NCBI GenBank assembly: GCA_024404095.1
Contig: JAKSQO010000008.1
Span: 26,539 to 90,538, forward strand
Origin: Clostridia bacterium
GTDB taxonomy: Bacteria; Bacillota; Clostridia; Oscillospirales; Acutalibacteraceae
DNA length: 64,000 bases
Reading direction: 5' to 3'
The translations under genes were made by a program, and so were the position numbers. Under the pieces are notes generated by a model, which was not told the origin of the DNA, searched no databases, and saw only the letters and a list, made by a program, of their open reading frames with translations. Shown here in pieces: positions 51,202 through 58,382 of the stretch. Each line of letters opens with the position of its first letter. The stretch's first letter is position 1.

Positions 51202-52734
51202 TTATTTAAGTATGTCGAACCAGAATTCAACTCCGCCGTCAGTGTTATCAACACCGCAAGCCTGTGAATGAGCATCCTGAACCGATTTGACAATAGAAAG
51301 ACCAAGACCGAAGTGTCCTTCATTTCTGTTTCGTGCCGGGTCGTTTCTGTAAAACGATTCCCAAAGCTTTTCAATTTCAGCCTGCGGAATGTTCTCGCCC
51401 GAGTTAAAAATAAAAACTCGGTATACAATGCCCATATCCTCATATCTTGCACGGATAATTTTCGGGTCACCGCCGACATATGATATTGCATTTGAAAGCA
51501 GATTATTGATAACATAGTTGAGCTTTTCCGTATCGCCCTTACCCCATATATCATCAGTTATAAGATTTTCGGTTTTTATGTCCTTCTTTTCAAAGGTTTT
51601 GTCAAGAAGGCGGAAACGCTCGCTGACAAAATCACGTATTGAGAACTCTCTGAAATTAAGCGTTTTTGTCTGCTGAATGTTTGAAAGGCTCATCATATTG
51701 ACTACAAGATTATTCATTCTGACGCATTCATCAATAATGGTATCACAGTATTCATCGAGTCCCTCGGGATCATTTGCAAGGTATTTTGCCCCTTCGGCAT
51801 AGCCCTGAATAATCGCAATCGGTGTTTTTAACTCGTGTGATGTGCTTGCAATAAATTCCTCACGGGCTTTCTGCTCCGCATCACGCTCTTCAAGCTGGTT
51901 ATAGAGGAATTCTGTCTTTTCAAGCAGGTTTTCCTGAGTGATAATAAGGCTTTCGTAAAGATAGTTAACGCTGTCTACGGTATCGTCTGTTTCGGTTTTT
52001 ATTGTTCGATCCATAGTCGGAATACGCAGTCTTGAATCATTGGTTTCTGCCATGGCTTTTGTAACATCTCGTATATACCTCAGCGGTTTTGTGATTCTTG
52101 TTATAAAAAGAAAAGCAACAATGCTGACGGTGATAAACGTAATAATAAGAATGAGTGAAACAGAAAGACTGATTGCGTCCGCCTGAATGCTGATCTGATT
52201 GGAACGGATTGCGGCAATATAAATCAATTCGTTGTCCGCGGAGGGCGTGACAACAACGTAATACTCAAAATTGGTAACAGGGTTGGTGAATCTGCCCGCC
52301 TTGGTATTTTTATATGTACGCCCGTCAGATTTCATAAATTTTTGATAGTTGAAATTCAGAATATTATTTATATGACTGGTCTCAGGATCGTTTGCGTGCC
52401 AGTATGTAACGCTCTGTGAATAAACTGGCTGAGAATAATTTGTATCGTATTCATCGGCTTTTGAGTATATTTCAACAATTATAGATTTATCTCTTTCTAC
52501 CTGATGAATTTTATTGTCAACGCTGATTGAGTCAGGATTTTCCTTCTGCACCTCAGTAATAACGTCACGCAGCTTGAACGCTGTAACGCTTTCAACAATG
52601 CTTTGATAGAAAGAAACGGATGTGAAAAGTATAAGCGTAACAACAACAAGCAAAATCAGAAAGAACTGGATGAAAACCAGTCGGGGTATATGGGAAAAAT
52701 GCTCACGGACTTTGCCTGCTTTTTTTTTAGCCAA
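51202..52734 (-). CDS. Sensor histidine kinase
   Basis: A 510-residue membrane kinase: helix 1 (about 20-43), an extracellular sensor of about 140 residues, helix 2 (about 187-211), a HAMP linker, then HisKA with His300 (STSHELKTP) and an HATPase domain with the N box (NYVINNLLSNA) and G box (HFGLGLSIVKS). It autophosphorylates on His300 and passes the phosphate to the regulator encoded one base upstream. The start codon is TTG at 52734, supported by GAGGTGA seven bases upstream. The signal is unknown; the neighbourhood suggests an envelope cue. Confidence 0.94.
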   Translation of the reverse strand: MAKKKAGKVREHFSHIPRLVFIQFFLILLVVVTLILFTSVSFYQSIVESVTAFKLRDVITEVQKENPDSISVDNKIHQVERDKSIIVEIYSKADEYDTNYSQPVYSQSVTYWHANDPETSHINNILNFNYQKFMKSDGRTYKNTKAGRFTNPVTNFEYYVVVTPSADNELIYIAAIRSNQISIQADAISLSVSLILIITFITVSIVAFLFITRITKPLRYIRDVTKAMAETNDSRLRIPTMDRTIKTETDDTVDSVNYLYESLIITQENLLEKTEFLYNQLEERDAEQKAREEFIASTSHELKTPIAIIQGYAEGAKYLANDPEGLDEYCDTIIDECVRMNNLVVNMMSLSNIQQTKTLNFREFSIRDFVSERFRLLDKTFEKKDIKTENLITDDIWGKGDTEKLNYVINNLLSNAISYVGGDPKIIRARYEDMGIVYRVFIFNSGENIPQAEIEKLWESFYRNDPARNRNEGHFGLGLSIVKSVQDAHSQACGVDNTDGGVEFWFDILK

Positions 52735-52735
52735 A

Positions 52736-53419
52736 TCAGTTCACCTCGATTTTGTAACCGATTCCGTAAATTGTTTTCAGATGAGCTGTGCCCCAGCTGC
52801 CGAGCTTTGAACGAAGACGTGCAACGTGAGAGTCAACATTTCGTGCGTCGCCGACATAGTCATAGCCCCAGATATCGTCAAGGAGCTGTTCTCTTGTATA
52901 AACACGTCCGCGGCTTGAAACAAGCTTCTGAAGAATATTGTATTCCTTAATTGTAAGGTCAATAATATCGTCGTTAATTGTAACCTGATGAGCCTCGTTA
53001 TCCATAACAAGACCGTCAAGTGAAATTATATCGTTGTCGCCGATGCTTGACGTTGCTGAGCTGTGTCTTAACGCAACGTCAATTCTTTTCATAAGAACAG
53101 TAGGACTGAACGGCTTAGTAATGTAGTCATCGGCACCTGCTTCAAAGCCTGCGATTTCATCATACTCTGCACTTCTTGCGGTAAGAAGAATTACGGGGAC
53201 AGAGGAGCTCTTGCGAATCTGACGGCAGATTTCCCAACCGTCCATTTCAGGAAGCATAATGTCAAGAAGAAACAAATCAATTTTTTCGTCTGAATTGAAA
53301 AGATTGAGTGCTTCTCTGCCTGTGCCTGCCTCAACGGGTTCGTGTCCGTTTCTTCTCAAAAAATCACAGACGAGACGTCTGATTTTACTTTCATCATCAG
53401 CAATAAGTATTCTTGCCAT
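52736..53419 (-). CDS. Response regulator, OmpR/PhoB family
   Basis: A 227-residue two-domain regulator. The receiver has the acidic pair ADDE, the phosphorylated Asp53 in LFLLDIMLPEMDGWE, and the conserved Thr and Lys in LLTARS and ITKPF. The C-terminal winged helix (TIKEYNILQKLVSSRGRVYTREQLLDDIWG, with SHVARLRSKLG as recognition region) binds DNA. It pairs with the kinase gene immediately downstream. A GGAGTG precedes the start. Targets are not known. Confidence 0.95.
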   Translation of the reverse strand: MARILIADDESKIRRLVCDFLRRNGHEPVEAGTGREALNLFNSDEKIDLFLLDIMLPEMDGWEICRQIRKSSSVPVILLTARSAEYDEIAGFEAGADDYITKPFSPTVLMKRIDVALRHSSATSSIGDNDIISLDGLVMDNEAHQVTINDDIIDLTIKEYNILQKLVSSRGRVYTREQLLDDIWGYDYVGDARNVDSHVARLRSKLGSWGTAHLKTIYGIGYKIEVN

Positions 53420-53507
53420 TATATATCACTCCTGATAGATTATTTTTTATTATTTTAACACATTTTCGACAATAAAACAAGAGCTTTAAAAGGCGAGTTG
53501 CAAAAAA

Positions 53508-53536
53508 ACAGCACATATCCGGTCGATATATGCTGT
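53508..53536 (-). terminator. Terminator of the GDPD-like operon
   Basis: An inverted repeat ACAGCATATATC / GATATGTGCTGT (minus sense, one mismatch) is followed on the minus strand by TTTTTTTGC. Confidence 0.75.
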
Positions 53537-53541
53537 AAATG

Positions 53542-54417
53542 TTATTCCGATTTGGTTGTTGAAAGGTCTTTTAGCGACTGCTCAACGGAGCTTTCAAAGC
53601 GGCTCTGCATTTCGTGTATCCAGTCGTTTAGAAAACTGCGTGCTTTCTGAACATCAGATACCCATACATACTGCGCGTTATCAAGAAGAGCCTTTGACAG
53701 CTGTCTGTTATTGTCAATTGAAGAAATAATAACGGGTATGCCGTAATCGTCAAAAGCTTCAACCGTATCCTGACTGCACTGTGAATAATCAATAACCAGA
53801 CCGCTTGCACCGTATTTGTCAAGGATATCGGGAACGGAAAATTCACCCTTGCTGATATCGCTCAATTCAGACGCGGAGAGCTTGTAATCAAGATAAAAAG
53901 GAATCATTGAATCATCGCTTGTAACAAGTCCGTAATGGTCGGCATCAATTCCGATGATTGTTGTTTTTGCGGCAATATCATATTCTGAGGCAAGCTTGTT
54001 CAGCTTTGTTAAATCTGAGAGCTGAACAATATTCAGATACAGCTTTGTATTGCTGTATTTTTCTTCGGACATAGCCTTAAACAAATCCTCAAGCAGGGGA
54101 GATGACTTGACCTCTGCATAGCTGTCAGTCATAACAGGCGTGCCGTCCTCACAAAAACACAGGTCAACAACTACACCGTCCGCGCCAAGACGTACAGCCT
54201 CCTTAAAGCCTGATACTGAGTTCGTTTTTCCGTCAACCTCGGCACAGTGAGCGATAAGTGCCGTTTTGTCAACATTTTTAATATCCGACGAGGTATATTC
54301 CGAAGCTCTGAGATTTTCAATGCCGTTAAAAATAGGTGAGGAAAAAACCGACAGCAGAACAGACGCAATAACAATAAGAAATGCGGCTGCGATAATTCCC
54401 TTTTTCTTAGTCTTCAA
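53542..54417 (-). CDS. Divergent GDPD-like membrane-anchored protein, probably inactive
   Basis: A 291-residue protein with an N-terminal helix (about 8-27) and a TIM-barrel-like domain resembling glycerophosphodiester phosphodiesterases: LIAHCAEVDGKTNS (normally HRG..PENT), GADGVVVDLCFCEDGTPVMTD (normally E.D..T.D...V..HD). The catalytic His-Arg, Glu and His-Asp residues are changed to His-Cys, Val and Thr-Asp, so hydrolysis by the known mechanism is unlikely. It overlaps the end of the upstream kinase-like gene by 11 bp, forming an operon. A binding role is possible; another TIM-barrel family cannot be excluded. Confidence 0.65.
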   Translation of the reverse strand: MKTKKKGIIAAAFLIVIASVLLSVFSSPIFNGIENLRASEYTSSDIKNVDKTALIAHCAEVDGKTNSVSGFKEAVRLGADGVVVDLCFCEDGTPVMTDSYAEVKSSPLLEDLFKAMSEEKYSNTKLYLNIVQLSDLTKLNKLASEYDIAAKTTIIGIDADHYGLVTSDDSMIPFYLDYKLSASELSDISKGEFSVPDILDKYGASGLVIDYSQCSQDTVEAFDDYGIPVIISSIDNNRQLSKALLDNAQYVWVSDVQKARSFLNDWIHEMQSRFESSVEQSLKDLSTTKSE

Positions 54418-55525
54418 GCAAAGACCTCCTGTAAATTTCAGCAGTAATTCTGTTCATTTCTTCAAGGTTCTTTTCAACATCTTTTACAAGCTTGAACTGT
54501 GTGCGGCAGCGTACGAGGTTATGCTCGGGATATTCTGTCTTGAAATATGTGTCGCCGTTAAGATAGTCTGTAAGGAAACGGACACCGCATTCAAGAGCCA
54601 TGAGCTTGGCTGAGAACGCAAGGTTATCAACCTCGTTCTGAGTAAGTGATCTGCCTGCTGAAGCGAGATAGCCCTTTACAAATCCCTCATACAATTCAAG
54701 GTTAAGGCCGTATTTGCTCAGATCCTTTTCGTTTTCATCTGAGTTGACGCCGCCCGCACGGATAGCGTCGCCGAAATCATAGAGTGAAAGACCGGGCATA
54801 ATTGTATCAAGGTCAATAACGCAGAATGCATCGTTTGTGATTGTGTCAAAGAGAACATTGTTGATTTTTGTATCGTTATGAGTAACTCTGACAGGAAGGT
54901 CGCCTGTTTTAATCATATCTGTGAGCTTTGAAGCGTCCTTTTCACGGCTGAGTGCAAACTCAACCTCATCCTTGACGTCGACAAGTCTGCCTTTAACATC
55001 GTCAGCGACAGCTTTCTTAAATGCTTCATAACGCACGGGAGTGTTGTGAAAATCGGGAATAGTTTCAAAAAGATTGTCAATCGGGTAGTCAGAAAGAAGA
55101 CCCTGAAAGCGACCGAAGGCTTTACCTGAACGCTCAGCCTTTACAGGGCTGTCAACGCTGTCGCAGGTGTAGCAGCTTCCTATATATACGTAAGCTCTCC
55201 AGCAGTTGCCCTCGTCGTCACGATAGTAGGGGGCATTGTCTTTAGTATAAAGGAAGGTGAGAGTTTCTCTCTGCGGATTGCCGCCGTCAAGAGCGATTTT
55301 GTTTCTGAGGAAACCAGTAACGTTCATAATATTTGACATAAGCTCATCGGGATTCTTGAAAACATCGGTATTTATCATCTGAAGAATGTATCTGAAATCC
55401 TGATTTCCGTCAGAAAATGTGAGCTTATATGTTGTATTGATAAGTCCCGAGCCTGTTGCCTCAGCGCTTTTCAGTTCACCGCTGAAAGGAAACTGCTCGA
55501 TAATAGCGTTGATTTTTTTGTTCAT
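54407..55525 (-). CDS. APH-fold kinase, N-acetylhexosamine 1-kinase-like
   Basis: A 372-residue cytoplasmic protein of the phosphotransferase/APH family. The Brenner-type motif VTHNDTKINNVLFD holds the catalytic Asp, and AFCVIDLDTIMPGLSLYDFGDAIR holds the metal-binding Asp; both resemble NahK of bifidobacteria, which phosphorylates GlcNAc and GalNAc at C1. A role in salvage of amino sugars from host glycans or cell wall is likely but not shown. The start at 55525 has GAGAGGAAG upstream. Confidence 0.85.
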   Translation of the reverse strand: MNKKINAIIEQFPFSGELKSAEATGSGLINTTYKLTFSDGNQDFRYILQMINTDVFKNPDELMSNIMNVTGFLRNKIALDGGNPQRETLTFLYTKDNAPYYRDDEGNCWRAYVYIGSCYTCDSVDSPVKAERSGKAFGRFQGLLSDYPIDNLFETIPDFHNTPVRYEAFKKAVADDVKGRLVDVKDEVEFALSREKDASKLTDMIKTGDLPVRVTHNDTKINNVLFDTITNDAFCVIDLDTIMPGLSLYDFGDAIRAGGVNSDENEKDLSKYGLNLELYEGFVKGYLASAGRSLTQNEVDNLAFSAKLMALECGVRFLTDYLNGDTYFKTEYPEHNLVRCRTQFKLVKDVEKNLEEMNRITAEIYRRSLLED

Positions 55526-55565
55526 TATTCAAACTTCCTCTCGAAGATTTTCAATTATTTAGAAT

Positions 55566-55594
55566 ATTATAACTTTTTTGCAAATTATAGTCAA
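55566..55594 (-). promoter_or_regulatory. Promoter of the kinase-GDPD-like operon
   Basis: On the minus strand, TTGACT (55589-55594) and TATAAT (55566-55571) have a 17-bp spacer, about 40 nt upstream of the start. Confidence 0.8.
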
Positions 55595-55626
55595 CATATT
55601 TATTTGTATAAATCAACTGTAATGTG

Positions 55627-55655
55627 TTGAAATTTGTTTTTGCATATGATATAAT
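55627..55655 (+). promoter_or_regulatory. Promoter of the DUF4474 lipoprotein gene
   Basis: TTGAAA (55627-55632) and TATAAT (55650-55655) are separated by 17 bp, about 51 nt before the start. Confidence 0.8.
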
Positions 55656-55706
55656 GCAAATGTATCAGAATTTATAGGTATATGAAGGTACGGAGGTAAA
55701 CAAGAA

Positions 55707-57092
55707 ATGAATTCTAAAATGCGTCTTATAAAAACAGTTGCAGTTATCGGCGCGCTTGTAATGATTATTCTTACAGCGTTTCCGGGATGTAACTTTATAG
55801 GCAAAACCAAAAAGAACGGCACAGGTGATGCCATAGTGGATGATGCAGGTAATCAGCTTTGCTGTCCCAATCCGGGCTGCGGCAGTCAGGATATTTCAGG
55901 CCCTGACGGTGACGGCAATTATACTTGTAACGCCTGCGGTTCCCAGTGGTCATATACAGATGACCATTCGGCAGTAGACAATGTTGTTGACGCACAGGGC
56001 AATTCGGTTGATAATATTGACCCGAATGCAGGCTTTGTTTCAGGCGGCAGCTCTGACAGCGGCTTTGGCGGCTCAGGCTCAGGTTCAGGTTCAGGTTCAA
56101 ACGGTAACTCGGGATATAACGGCGGCTCAGGCAGCGGCTCAGGCAGCGGCTCAGGCTCCGGCAGCGGTTCAGGTTCAGGTAACAGCTCGGGTAACGGCAA
56201 CGGCAGCAAGACACCCGGAAATAATTCCGGTAACGGTTCAGGAAACGGCAATAAAACTCCCGGCACAAATACAGGCAGCAATACATCAATTTTAGAGAAT
56301 CTTCAGAAGCTTTCTCAGGCAACAAAGGATTTTGACGGTTCAATCGAAATCGTTTATGATGAGGCTACAAACTCATACACAGCAAAGAGCAAGGACGGCA
56401 CAGATACAGGTCTCTTCGGCTACAAGTATTCTCTTACAGATAAGATTTTCTACACAGCAGAGGATTCATGGCAGAGAAACTTCGGCTTCAATGAAGTTTA
56501 TGACAAGGCTGCCGCTATCGGCTTCATGACTTACAATACATTCCGAGTTTACTTTACATATGATAACCTTGAATGGATGATTCAGTTCTGGAAGGGTCAG
56601 TACGGATACGCATTCGTAGGTTCTGAAATCGGTGTTTACACACGTGAGCTCGGTTCACAGAACGGAACACATTATGCATGTGCAGATGATGATCACAAGT
56701 TCTATATGACAATGGATGTATACAGAGAGAATCCTAATAATAAAAACAAGTATGACCATTTATTCACAAGAAGCCGTTCAAAGACATGGTGGTGTACAGG
56801 CTTTGTTCCCGGCACACTCGGCTTTGCAAAGGCAAACGTTCCTGATGAAAACGGTACAGCAAAGCTTAAGGTTGATTCAAAGATTGAATTCTATAATCCC
56901 GAAATGGCACATGCATTTATGAATGGTCTCAGCAAAGTAACACGTCTTGAAAACAATGCAGCTGTTGCTGGTCTTCCGAGAACCGTTAACTTCATTCAGT
57001 ACGGCAGCGAAGAGGAATACGCAAAGAGCTCGGCAAGCTGTAAGTATGTTCTCTGCGCTGACGGCTCATCAGTAAGAGTCTGCTACAGATAA
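55707..57092 (+). CDS. DUF4474 lipoprotein with zinc ribbon and Gly/Ser linker
   Basis: A 461-residue protein. A lipoprotein signal ends at Cys28 (LTAFPGC). A zinc-ribbon-like motif follows (Cys52/53, Cys58, Cys74, Cys77), then a Gly/Ser/Asn linker (about 110-190), then a DUF4474 domain (about 230-455) with the signature WQRNFGFNEVYDKAA and IQFWKGQYGYAFVGSEIGV. DUF4474 is a domain of unknown function found in clostridial secreted proteins. A zinc ribbon outside the membrane is unusual. CGGAGGT precedes the start. The next gene is a second lipoprotein 12 nt downstream. Confidence 0.88.
   Translation: MNSKMRLIKTVAVIGALVMIILTAFPGCNFIGKTKKNGTGDAIVDDAGNQLCCPNPGCGSQDISGPDGDGNYTCNACGSQWSYTDDHSAVDNVVDAQGNSVDNIDPNAGFVSGGSSDSGFGGSGSGSGSGSNGNSGYNGGSGSGSGSGSGSGSGSGSGNSSGNGNGSKTPGNNSGNGSGNGNKTPGTNTGSNTSILENLQKLSQATKDFDGSIEIVYDEATNSYTAKSKDGTDTGLFGYKYSLTDKIFYTAEDSWQRNFGFNEVYDKAAAIGFMTYNTFRVYFTYDNLEWMIQFWKGQYGYAFVGSEIGVYTRELGSQNGTHYACADDDHKFYMTMDVYRENPNNKNKYDHLFTRSRSKTWWCTGFVPGTLGFAKANVPDENGTAKLKVDSKIEFYNPEMAHAFMNGLSKVTRLENNAAVAGLPRTVNFIQYGSEEEYAKSSASCKYVLCADGSSVRVCYR
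56068..56190 (+). repeat. Hexanucleotide-type tandem repeats encoding the Gly/Ser linker
   Basis: Imperfect tandem copies of GGCTCA, GGTTCA and GGCAGC encode Gly-Ser repeats within the DUF4474 lipoprotein. Such arrays change length by slippage without shifting the frame. Confidence 0.75.
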
Positions 57093-57104
57093 GAGGTGCG
57101 ACCT

Positions 57105-57464
57105 ATGAAAAAGGCAGTTTCTGCTATACTTGTCGTAATAGCTATGGTGTTTGTATTTACATCATGCGGTAACTCGAAAAACGTGCAGTATGACCAGGTG
57201 GTAGGCTTTTACAGTATCCACAGCACGAAAAGTGATTTCATGGTTCACTTTGACAGCAAGGTCGGTGCATACGAAAAGCTGTATGATGAAAATGATGTTC
57301 ACATAAAGCTTAAAAGCGGCGCAAAAATCCTTGATGCACAGGGCAACGAGATAAAGGTATCCGATATCAATATCGGCGATGCGCTTATCATTTCATATAA
57401 CGGTTCACTTTCAAAGGAAAAGCCCAAAACAATCGAGGCATACAAAATTCAGAAACAATTTTAA
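57105..57464 (+). CDS. Small lipoprotein of unknown function
   Basis: A 119-residue protein whose signal peptide ends at Cys21 (VFVFTSC), so it is a membrane-anchored lipoprotein. The mature part is about 98 residues, beta-rich (VHIKLKSGAKILDAQGN, INIGDALIISYNG), and looks like a small OB-type barrel, though no family is certain. The start at 57105 has GAGGTG upstream; a GTG at 57096 is in frame but is less likely. It shares an operon with the DUF4474 lipoprotein and ends at a terminator. Confidence 0.8.
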   Translation: MKKAVSAILVVIAMVFVFTSCGNSKNVQYDQVVGFYSIHSTKSDFMVHFDSKVGAYEKLYDENDVHIKLKSGAKILDAQGNEIKVSDINIGDALIISYNGSLSKEKPKTIEAYKIQKQF

Positions 57465-57472
57465 TTAACTTT

Positions 57473-57505
57473 CAGAGCTGCTTCAATGAGGCGGCTCTGA
57501 TTTTT
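57473..57505 (+). terminator. Terminator of the lipoprotein operon
   Basis: A hairpin of CAGAGCTGC / GGCGGCTCTG (imperfect) is followed by ATTTTTAAA. Confidence 0.65.
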
Positions 57506-57518
57506 AAAGGCGAAGATT

Positions 57519-57812
57519 ATGAGTTTAAAAACAGAACTGACAGAAAAACTCGAAGCGGTATGCGCAAATCCGCAGAACGAGTTTGAGCGTATAATTTCAA
57601 AGAATAGAGAAACACTTAAGAGTATGGACGAAAAACAGCTCTCTGATATTATTATGCTCAAAATAAAAGGAGACAGACTTTGCACATTGATTCCGTATTC
57701 AAGAGAGGATATACATCTGCTTGTTGAAAGCGGCGAGGTCGAGTCGGGAAATAAGGTTGCAGAGCTGGAAGATTGCTTCAATCTTCTGGAATATTTTTTC
57801 ACAAAAGAATAA
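57519..57812 (+). CDS. Small helical cytoplasmic protein, unknown
   Basis: A 97-residue protein with no signal or membrane segment. It appears mostly helical and charged (TELTEKLEAVCANP, FERIISKNRETLKSM, NKVAELEDCFNLLEYFF). I recognise no family. The ribosome binding site is weak (AAAGGCGAAG), and the gene starts just after the lipoprotein terminator. The composition is protein-like, but expression is uncertain. Confidence 0.6.
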   Translation: MSLKTELTEKLEAVCANPQNEFERIISKNRETLKSMDEKQLSDIIMLKIKGDRLCTLIPYSREDIHLLVESGEVESGNKVAELEDCFNLLEYFFTKE

Positions 57813-57856
57813 AAAATAATTATTTGCAAATTTTTTGATTTTTTGCTCTAAAACAC

Positions 57857-57885
57857 TTGACTTTTTCGTGTAAATAATATATTAT
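57857..57885 (+). promoter_or_regulatory. Promoter of tRNA-Lys
   Basis: TTGACT (57857-57862) and TATTAT (57880-57885) are separated by 17 bp and lie 24 nt before the tRNA. Confidence 0.8.
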
Positions 57886-57909
57886 ATTCAAGCGTTAAAT
57901 CGCAGGTAC

Positions 57910-57985
57910 GATTCATTAGCTCAGTTGGCAGAGCACTTGACTTTTAATCAAGGTGTCCGGGGTTCGAATCCCCGATGAGTCACCA
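57910..57985 (+). tRNA. trnK: tRNA-Lys (UUU anticodon)
   Basis: A 76-nt cloverleaf with an encoded CCA end. The acceptor arms are GATTCAT and ATGAGTC. The D loop TAGCTCAGTTGGCAGAGCA, anticodon stem CTTGA/TCAAG with loop CTTTTAA (anticodon TTT) and T arm GGGGTTCGAATCCCC are all present. It reads AAA/AAG lysine codons. Confidence 0.98.
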
Positions 57986-57987
57986 TT

Positions 57988-58044
57988 GAAGCCCTTATAT
58001 ATCAACGTTTCGTTGGTGTTGAAGGGCTTCTTTCTTTTTTTATT
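57988..58044 (+). terminator. Terminator of tRNA-Lys
   Basis: A 9-bp inverted repeat (GAAGCCCTT / AAGGGCTTC) with an inner ATCAACG/CGTTGGT stem is followed by TTTCTTTTTTTATT. Confidence 0.85.
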
Positions 58045-58068
58045 ACAGGTAATTTTATGTCAAAAATC

Positions 58069-58109
58069 AGATAAAATTAGATAATAATTAGATAATAATT
58101 AGATAATAT
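58069..58109 (+). repeat. Short tandem repeat downstream of tRNA-Lys
   Basis: Three consecutive copies of an 11-bp unit close to ATTAGATAATA, preceded by a partial copy. It lies between two hairpins in non-coding sequence. Confidence 0.7.
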
Positions 58110-58124
58110 TTTTCAGCCTTTTTC

Positions 58125-58148
58125 GCCGCCTTTAATGGCGGCTTTTTC
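58125..58148 (+). terminator. Second hairpin terminator behind the tRNA
   Basis: GCCGCC / GGCGGC with a TTTAAT loop is followed by TTTTTCAT. It would stop read-through towards the next gene. Confidence 0.7.
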
Positions 58149-58229
58149 ATTGCATACATATTTAAAGATGATAGAACTCAACTATGATTTAGGATAGAAT
58201 GATTTTTAATACTTATATACACGCTTTTG

Positions 58230-58258
58230 TTGACTTTGAAATATATTTCTATTATAAT
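58230..58258 (+). promoter_or_regulatory. Promoter of the multidomain dockerin protein
   Basis: TTGACT (58230-58235) and TATAAT (58253-58258) are separated by 17 bp. The resulting leader before the ATG is about 115 nt. Confidence 0.75.
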
Positions 58259-58382
58259 ATATAAAATAGCCGTATAATTAGAACGTTTTATATTTATTCG
58301 GCTTAAATGCATTGTGATAGTTTGCAGATTTTGATGCTTTGAAAAAGATAATCTTAAACAAAAGATTGCGGAGGAAATTATT

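Noticed and set aside
57968..58030. Integration site at the 3' end of tRNA-Lys.
   Set aside because: No integrase and no second copy of the tRNA end is visible; the inverted repeat behind it is an ordinary terminator.
58069..58109. CRISPR array.
   Set aside because: The repeats are 11 bp, directly tandem and without spacers.
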